Shown piece after piece: positions 59,096-64,000 of a stretch of DNA of 64,000 nt (positions within the stretch are counted from its first letter, which is position 1; each line of letters starts with the position of its first letter). Made by a program: the position numbers and the translations under genes. The stretch spans positions 142,875 through 206,874 of the forward strand of contig JAJEJD010000019.1 of NCBI GenBank assembly GCA_022828125.1, in the 5' to 3' direction. The DNA comes from a bacterium (GTDB lineage: Bacteria > UBA8248). The notes under the pieces were generated by a model that was not told the DNA's origin, searched no databases, and saw only the letters and a program-made list of their open reading frames with translations.

Positions 59096-59863
59096 TCACC
59101 CCGCGGCGCCGCGGCCGCCGTCCACGACGATGTGCTGTCCGGTGAGGTAATCAGAAGCCGAAGAGCACAGGAATAGCGCCGCTCCCGTCAGATCCTCAGG
59201 AACCCCCGCGCGGCCCGCGGGCGTGCGCGCGTGGACTTCCGCCATTTTCTCTTGATTGGCAAACAACCCCCCCGTCATGGGCGTCTTGGTGAGTTGCGGC
59301 CCCAGGGCGTTCACCTGGATGCCGTGCGGCGCCCATTCGAGCGCCAGCGCGCGCGTCAGTGATACGACGGCGCCCTTGGTGGCGACGTAGACGGCCTGGT
59401 TCGGGACTGCGCGCTCGGCCACCATCGAAGTGAGCAAAACGATCTTCCCGCCGCCGCCCTGATCGACCATGACCTTGGCGGCTTCCTGCGCGCAGAGAAA
59501 GGCGCCGCGCACGTTCGAGGCCAGGAGCGCGTCCACGTCTGCGGGCGCGTGGTCGAGCGCGGGCTTCACGATGTTTATAGCGGCGCTGTTCACCATGACG
59601 TGAAGGCCTCCGTGGCTCGATACGACCTCTCCAATGAGATTAGAAACCGAGTCTGCATCCCCGACGTCGCAGGATTGGAAATCCGCCTCCAGACTATCCG
59701 CCCGGAAAGACTCCAGCGTCTCGTTTCCCCGCTTCTTCGAGCGGCCCGCGATGACGACCCGCGCGCCCGCGTCCGCGAGCGCCTTCGCTATCGCCAGGCC
59801 GATGCCCGAGGTGCCGCCCGTAACGAGGGCGACACGGCCGTCCATCCTGAATTGCTTTATCAT
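59096..59863 (-). CDS. short-chain dehydrogenase/reductase (SDR)
   Basis: 255-residue classical SDR. It has the cofactor motif VALVTGGTSGIGLAIAKALADAGARVVIAGRS (~10-41), HVMVNSAAIN (NAG-like), the catalytic Ser in IVLLTSMVAE and the YxxxK motif YVATKGAV with its Tyr and Lys, and the terminal ASDYLTGQHIVVDGGRGA. ATG 59863 follows GGAGG seven bases upstream; a GTG two codons earlier is less likely. It is 25 bases after the TIM-barrel isomerase gene on the same strand, so the two probably serve one sugar-acid or polyol pathway. Confidence 0.88.
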   Translation of the reverse strand: MIKQFRMDGRVALVTGGTSGIGLAIAKALADAGARVVIAGRSKKRGNETLESFRADSLEADFQSCDVGDADSVSNLIGEVVSSHGGLHVMVNSAAINIVKPALDHAPADVDALLASNVRGAFLCAQEAAKVMVDQGGGGKIVLLTSMVAERAVPNQAVYVATKGAVVSLTRALALEWAPHGIQVNALGPQLTKTPMTGGLFANQEKMAEVHARTPAGRAGVPEDLTGAALFLCSSASDYLTGQHIVVDGGRGAAG

Positions 59864-59888
59864 CGCCACACCTCCGAAAGGCTGCTAC

Positions 59889-60698
59889 TCACAGGCGCGG
59901 CCTCAGATATTCTATCGTCTTCGTCGCCGCCGTCTCGAAGTCGGGCTTCTGGGCGAGCTGGGCCGAGAGATAGCCCGCGTAGCCCACCTCCTTGAGCGCG
60001 CCGATAATCTCGTCGAACGGAATGTGGCCCGAACCCGGGTAGGTGCGCATGTTGTCGGCGATGTGGAAATAATCGATCCTGTCGCCCGCCTCTCGTATCG
60101 CGCCTGAGAAAGAAGCATCCTCGATGTTCATGTGAAAGCTGTCGATCAGGAAACCCACCGCCTCGTGGTTCATCTCGTCGAGAAAATCCAGGCCCTCACG
60201 TGTCGAGCGCACGAAGTTCGTATTGAAGCGGTGGTGCGGCTCGAAGAGCATTTTGATGCCGCGCTCCCCCGCCCTGTCAGCACCCGCGCGCAGTCCGTCC
60301 CACATCCAGCCTTCGGACTCGGCCCTCCTTTCGTCTTCCAGAAAATTCCCCCGGAAGCGACCGATGTTCACCGGACAGCCCAACTCGCCCCCGAAGTCGA
60401 TGTGGCCGAAAAGACGCTCGATAGCCTTGGCGCGCGTATCGGCGTCTGCGTGGCAGATTTCGATCTCGTCCTGATAGGAAATCGGCGCCGTGCCGATCAA
60501 GGAGACTTCGAGACCGGTTTCCTCGATCGTGCGGCGCAGTTCGTCCTTGTCGAACGCGCCCGCGTCGCGCGTCGCGAGTTCCACGCCGTCGAAACCCAGA
60601 TCCCTTAAAAACATGAGATTGTCCCTAAACGCGCCGCGCACCGCGGGCATGAGCGGCGTCGTCACGTCGGGCGTTGCGACTACATATCCGATTTTCAT
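59889..60698 (-). CDS. TIM-barrel sugar-phosphate isomerase/epimerase family protein
   Basis: 269-residue xylose-isomerase-like (AP-endonuclease-2 family) barrel protein. Metal-site landmarks are FDGVELATRDAG (~35-46), MLFEPHHRFNTNFVRS, with Glu and His near 150-155, VGFLIDSFHMNIED with Asp/His, YFHIADNMRTYPGSGHIPFDEII with His/Asp, and GYLSAQLAQKP. Relatives include hydroxypyruvate isomerase, tagatose epimerase and inosose isomerase; no more precise call can be made. It is transcribed with the downstream SDR. Confidence 0.83.
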   Translation of the reverse strand: MKIGYVVATPDVTTPLMPAVRGAFRDNLMFLRDLGFDGVELATRDAGAFDKDELRRTIEETGLEVSLIGTAPISYQDEIEICHADADTRAKAIERLFGHIDFGGELGCPVNIGRFRGNFLEDERRAESEGWMWDGLRAGADRAGERGIKMLFEPHHRFNTNFVRSTREGLDFLDEMNHEAVGFLIDSFHMNIEDASFSGAIREAGDRIDYFHIADNMRTYPGSGHIPFDEIIGALKEVGYAGYLSAQLAQKPDFETAATKTIEYLRPRL

Positions 60699-60898
60699 CC
60701 TGCCCTGCTCCTTTCACACATTCGTTTTATCAAAATTTGTATCGCTGTCCTGCGCTCGTTCATTCTAACGGGAACGGCGCACACTATAGCCGCAAGGGCG
60801 TCGGTGCGAAAGAGGAATATGCGTTGCCCGAACGGCGGCGATTCTGTAGCTTTCATAAACAGGTATCCGATGCCACACAAAACCCGGAAAGGAACGGC

Positions 60899-61846
60899 AT
60901 GAGAGAAGACCAGAGGCTGCTTCACGGCGCAATCGACACCCACATCCACGCATCGCCCAGCCTGTTCCCGCGCGTCTGCGACCATATCGAGTGCGCGCGC
61001 GGGGCGGCATCGGTCGGGATGCGCGGCGTGGTGTTCAAGATTCACCACGGCGACACGTCGGGCCGCATCCCCATCGTGCGCGAGGTGATGGGCGACGCCA
61101 TCGAAATCTACGGGGGGGTCACCCTCAACAGCCCGGTGGGCGGGTTCAACCCCTTCGCGGTGGACACCGCCATCAAAATGGGGGCGAAGATGGTGTGGAT
61201 GCCTACCATCAGTTCGCTGAACCACCTGGAAAAACTCGGTGCGCCGCATTTCCCGGGCATGAAGCAGACCAGGGGCGTGAAGCTCAAAGAAGAGGGCCTC
61301 ACCATCTTCTCGGATGAGAAGCGCACCAAGATTCATCCGGAAGTGAGAACCATCTGCAAGCTCATCGCCGATGCGGGAATCTGCCTGAGCACGGGGCACC
61401 TGGACGTGGAAGAAGTGCGTGCGCTCATCCCCCTCGCGAAAGAAGAGGGGGTGAAGCACATCATCGTGCAGCACCCCGAGTACATCGTGGACGCATCTAT
61501 CGAAGAGCAGGTGGAGTTCGCAAAGATGGGGGCCTACATCGAGCATCTGGCGATCTTCTGCTTCACCCACTGGGGCGCGTACCCCACGGATGAGAACGCG
61601 CCGCCCATCTCCGTGAGAGAACAGGCGAGGATGGTGAAGGCCGTGGGCGCGGCCAGGACGATTCTCTCCACCGACCTCGGCCAGCTCCACAACGCACCTC
61701 CCTGGGAAGGCCTGCGCGTGTTCGTTCAGCTTTTGCTGGAGGCCGGTATCAAACCCCGCGAGATCGAGACGATGCTCCACAAAAACCCCGCCCGCGTCCT
61801 GGGGCTGCCCTTGAAGGCGCCCAAGCGGGAGCTGGAATCCACCTAG
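60899..61846 (+). CDS. DUF6282 family metal-dependent hydrolase
   Basis: 315-residue amidohydrolase-like protein. The start AIDTHIHASPSLFPRVCDHIE gives the HxH metal pair. MRGVVFKIHHGDTSGRIP has another His and the Lys of a possible bridging site, STGHLDVEEVRALIPLAKEEGVKHIIVQHPEYI contributes two His, and ILSTDLGQLHNAPPWEGLRVFVQLLLEAGI holds the final Asp. The family is known only as DUF6282, and no reaction has been assigned that I know of. ATG 60899 follows AAAGGAAC; the longer upstream frame lacks family-like sequence. Confidence 0.82.
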   Translation: MREDQRLLHGAIDTHIHASPSLFPRVCDHIECARGAASVGMRGVVFKIHHGDTSGRIPIVREVMGDAIEIYGGVTLNSPVGGFNPFAVDTAIKMGAKMVWMPTISSLNHLEKLGAPHFPGMKQTRGVKLKEEGLTIFSDEKRTKIHPEVRTICKLIADAGICLSTGHLDVEEVRALIPLAKEEGVKHIIVQHPEYIVDASIEEQVEFAKMGAYIEHLAIFCFTHWGAYPTDENAPPISVREQARMVKAVGAARTILSTDLGQLHNAPPWEGLRVFVQLLLEAGIKPREIETMLHKNPARVLGLPLKAPKRELEST

Positions 61847-61849
61847 TTC

Positions 61850-61877
61850 GTAGGGGCGGTTCGCGAACCGCCCCTAC
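61850..61877. repeat. perfect 28-bp palindrome after the DUF6282 gene
   Basis: GTAGGGGCGGTTCG followed immediately by its exact inverse CGAACCGCCCCTAC, four bases after the stop codon. It could work as a terminator hairpin, but it resembles the dispersed GTAGGG-type repeats at 6163 and 35216. Confidence 0.6.
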
Positions 61878-61938
61878 AATCGGAGAATCGAAGGTGTCGG
61901 GCGTAGAGGTTGCCATCCGTATTGTAGGGGTCGCATTT

Positions 61939-62178
61939 GGGGTTGTTGAAAAACCCCTGAGAGGGTAATGGCAACTCCCTTGAAAGCGAAACCCCATAAA
62001 CCAACCCCCCCTACCCCCCCTTGTCAGGGGGGTATAAAAAGGCGATGCGCTCCCACCGGGCTGAGGGAGCTTTGCTTTTTCTTGCCCCCCTGACAAGGGG
62101 GGGTAGGGGGGGTTGCCTTTCTATCCGAGAGGGGCTTCTCCTCTGCCCCTGAAATTTGGCCTTTTTCAACTGCCCCCC
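61939..62178. repeat. MITE-like palindromic element, copy A7
   Basis: Left end GGGGTTGTTGAAAAACCCC, right end GGCCTTTTTCAACTGCCCCC, with inner C-tract/G-tract arms at 62003-62035 and 62084-62114. Together with the palindrome at 61850 it fills the gap 61847-62209 between convergent genes. Confidence 0.74.
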
Positions 62179-62209
62179 CATAGTCGCGACCTGTGGGACA
62201 GCCACTCCC

Positions 62210-63499
62210 CTACAACCTGTACCCCGCGTCGCGAACGAATCTCGCGAGACTCTCCTTCGTCTCCTCCCCAAAACCCTCGAACATCTCGAGCGTCGTCTGC
62301 TTGCTCCCCTCCACCGCCGGCTGATCGAACGGGTTCACCCCGCGCAGCAGGCCGCCGTAGACCGCCGCCCACTGCCAGAGCGCGATGAGGCCGCACACAT
62401 CGGCGACTGCCAGGGAATCGAGGGTGAGGACCATGTGGGGCGTCCCCCTGCTCTCGGCTTCCGCGGCGACGCCCGCGTGCTCCAAGTGCAAAAACTCCGT
62501 GCAGGTGACTCCGCCCGCGAGAGCCTCATCCTCCTGAAATCTGCCGACGCACAGCGACAGCCCCACTACGTTATCCCGCCCCCCGAAATATCTCTGGTTC
62601 GTATGGTGCTGGCTCTCGGGCGCGCCCGCCCAGAGAATCGTCTGCCCGTGCCCGCCCTTGCAGTAGCTCTCATGCACCAGTTGCACGATGAGCTCGCCCG
62701 CGCCTGAGAGCGCATGGGCGTAAATCGGCATGAAGACCTCCGTGTAGCCGGCCTGCTCCGCCCGCCACATTTCCAGAGCGAGATGCTTCGCCATGTTCTC
62801 ATTCAATGGCGAGGAGACCTTGAGCTTTTCGTGGGCGTCGGCGAAAGCGGCGTCAATCTCTCCGGCCAGCTTCGTATCCCCCTCCAGCATCGCCAGGGGC
62901 AGGAGCGCGTTGTTCTGCGCGGCGGTGAAGCGCCCGCCCACCTCATCGGGATGCGGGAAGGCCTCGAGATTCGCCTCGGCGACCATCGCAGCCAGCTTGC
63001 TGGGGCCGGATGAGGTAATCGCCAGCGCCGGATAGCCGCGCTCCATCAGGAGAGCCGTCTCCTGAATCACGTTTTCCGTCTCGCCGGATTTGCTCACGGG
63101 AACGATGAGCGTGTTCTCGGGATTGAACGCGCCGCCTTCGCGCAGCAACTCTCCGAGCAGTCCGCTCATGTCCGTGCCGTCGAGCAGGTGCAGCTTTCGG
63201 GCAAACCCCTGTTCTGAAAGCGCCAGATAGAGCGCCCACACGTTTCGTATCGACCCGCCGTTTCCGATAACGACAACGTGTTCTTTCCCCTCCGCCGCCT
63301 TGAGTTTGGCTTCCATCCCCGCAACGTCCGCCCGCTCGGCCGCGAAATACGGCTCTCCCGACCCGTCCTGGTACTCCGCTATCAGTTCGGCGCACTGTGC
63401 TGCGTCATCGAGCAAGTCTCTCTTCTCGCGCCAGAGGCCGTCCTTTCCCCTCTCCCCGAGCGGGGTCTCGAAACTTTTCACATACAGGTGCAGGCTCAA
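62210..63499 (-). CDS. pgi: glucose-6-phosphate isomerase
   Basis: 429-residue phosphoglucose isomerase of the shorter bacterial type. It has HVVVIGNGGSIRNVWALY (~74-91, sugar-phosphate loop), IVPVSKSGETENVIQETALLM (~130-150, SKSGET phosphate site), HPDEVGGRFTAAQNNALLPLAML with the catalytic Arg region, GGHGQTILWAGAPESQHHTNQRYFGG with Glu and His, and the C-terminal GVNPFDQPAVEGSKQTTLEM with the catalytic Lys. It interconverts glucose-6-phosphate and fructose-6-phosphate. It is 42 bases downstream of the MBL-fold gene on the same strand. Confidence 0.9.
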   Translation of the reverse strand: MSLHLYVKSFETPLGERGKDGLWREKRDLLDDAAQCAELIAEYQDGSGEPYFAAERADVAGMEAKLKAAEGKEHVVVIGNGGSIRNVWALYLALSEQGFARKLHLLDGTDMSGLLGELLREGGAFNPENTLIVPVSKSGETENVIQETALLMERGYPALAITSSGPSKLAAMVAEANLEAFPHPDEVGGRFTAAQNNALLPLAMLEGDTKLAGEIDAAFADAHEKLKVSSPLNENMAKHLALEMWRAEQAGYTEVFMPIYAHALSGAGELIVQLVHESYCKGGHGQTILWAGAPESQHHTNQRYFGGRDNVVGLSLCVGRFQEDEALAGGVTCTEFLHLEHAGVAAEAESRGTPHMVLTLDSLAVADVCGLIALWQWAAVYGGLLRGVNPFDQPAVEGSKQTTLEMFEGFGEETKESLARFVRDAGYRL

Positions 63500-63541
63500 A
63501 CCTTAGCTCCTCGTTCGCAAGGTGGCGGAAAACGCATCGTA

Positions 63542-64000
63542 TTAAATCGGCCCCTCATCGAGATGGGCTTTCATGCTGCGCAAGACGATGGGGATGAGAC
63601 CTGCGCGCGGCAGGCCCAGACGCTCGAAAACGAACTCCGCCGCCTCCCCGGGCGAAACGTCATCTCCCTTTTGAGACAAAACCTCCTGAACCAGCCCGTC
63701 AATTTCTCTCATATAACCCTGCCCGCTCTCGATATGGCTTGCGACCGCCTCATCCCGCGATACCTTTCGGCTCATGGCGGAGAGCAGGACTTTCACTCTC
63801 TCCAAGGTCTTCAACTTCTCCAGGCTCGCCAGCGTGTCGGCCACGCTCTCATAGATCGGCAGCGTGCCCGGTTCGGGCAGCACGTCGCCTGAGATGAGCG
63901 CGCCCTCCTCAGGCATGAAGAAAGAGAGGCTCCCCGCCGAATGCCCCGGCGTGTGTAGCACCCGCACGGCGACGCTGCCCGGCGAAATCTCATCGCCTTC
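63542..64000 (-). CDS. MBL-fold metallo-hydrolase, partial
   Basis: The last 152 residues of a metallo-beta-lactamase-fold protein; the N-terminus with HxHxDH lies beyond the window. Visible are VRVLHTPGHSAGSLSFFMPEEGALISGDVLPEPG (third His and bridging Asp) and a helical C-terminal region (SHIESGQGYMREIDGLVQEVLSQKGDDVSPGEAAEFVFERLGL) like LACTB2/glyoxalase-II-like enzymes, followed by VLRSMKAHLDEG, the usual His near the C-terminus. The frame is open to base 64000. Confidence 0.83.
   Translation of the reverse strand, partial: EGDEISPGSVAVRVLHTPGHSAGSLSFFMPEEGALISGDVLPEPGTLPIYESVADTLASLEKLKTLERVKVLLSAMSRKVSRDEAVASHIESGQGYMREIDGLVQEVLSQKGDDVSPGEAAEFVFERLGLPRAGLIPIVLRSMKAHLDEGPI

Noticed and set aside
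61982-62114. CRISPR-like alternation of C-tracts
   Set aside because: The C-tract/G-tract units are single inverted pairs per element, not regularly spaced direct repeats with unique spacers.

Overview
This 64 kb window is GC-rich and densely coded, from a bacterium I cannot name to species. It holds no rRNA or tRNA gene and no CRISPR array that I could recognise. It combines TRAP and BMP-type ABC transporters, CaiB/BaiF CoA-transferase, cyclase-family hydrolase, CocE hydrolase, acyl-CoA synthetases, TSUP permeases and multihaem c-type cytochromes. It also carries many palindromic intergenic repeats with long C-tracts. Together these suggest an uncultured Gram-negative heterotroph with respiratory flexibility, of the kind known mainly from metagenomes (Tectomicrobia- or Desulfobacterota-like; this placement is inference). 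Both ends cut genes: a BMP-family binding protein at base 1 and a metallo-beta-lactamase-fold protein at base 64000.

Layout. 1-6126: BMP ABC transporter genes (minus), then a plus-strand set of cyclase, FdrA-like and DUF1116 proteins that may act on a carbamoylated or ureide-type substrate. 6508-9825: EamA permease, a secreted orphan, a DUF433/DUF5615 toxin-antitoxin pair and an orphan ribbon-helix-helix antitoxin. 10228-14223 (minus): alpha/beta hydrolase, CaiB/BaiF CoA-transferase, FlK-like thioesterase, quinone-oxidoreductase-like dehydrogenase. 14578-24402 (plus): TAXI-TRAP transporter, VOC protein, hydroxyacid dehydrogenase, citrate-synthase-like enzyme, aconitase and PrpF, which resembles a methylcitrate-type route without a visible lyase. 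24407-25734 (minus): EamA permease and VOC protein.

26183-36468 (plus): alpha/beta hydrolase, then three successive same-family gene pairs (two MBL-fold hydrolases, two AMP-forming acyl-CoA synthetases, two TSUP permeases) and an ACMSD-type amidohydrolase. 36570-38476 is a lower-GC two-gene module, an SMC/RecF-like ATPase with a C-terminal DUF3696 region overlapped by a PIN-like nuclease, and is a candidate defence system. 38938-42173 (minus) is a housekeeping run: tag, tenA, fmdB-like, aroA, HNH. 42308-50955 holds a NapC/NirT-like pentahaem cytochrome and an EamA permease (plus), then a minus-strand operon of dihaem cytochrome c, NapA-like molybdoenzyme, NapG, extended NapH and a polyferredoxin. 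This looks like a quinol-linked periplasmic reductase of unproven substrate.

51383-54201 is a small defence/toxin-antitoxin island: an internally deleted hipA with its hipB, an AbrB/VapC pair, and an AT-rich gene for a PF10137-type TIR protein. 54215-64000 returns to housekeeping and catabolic genes: cvpA, rimI, UPF0173, CocE, a heptad-repeat membrane protein, SDR, TIM-barrel isomerase, DUF6282, pgi and an MBL protein.

At least nine intergenic loci carry one family of MITE-like elements (termini like GGGGCTGTTGAAAAAGCC, inner C-tract/G-tract inverted arms). One copy contains a second 162-bp element that also occurs at 9961. A third, AT-rich repeat occurs at 38743 and 44144. These repeats fill most of the long gene-free gaps.
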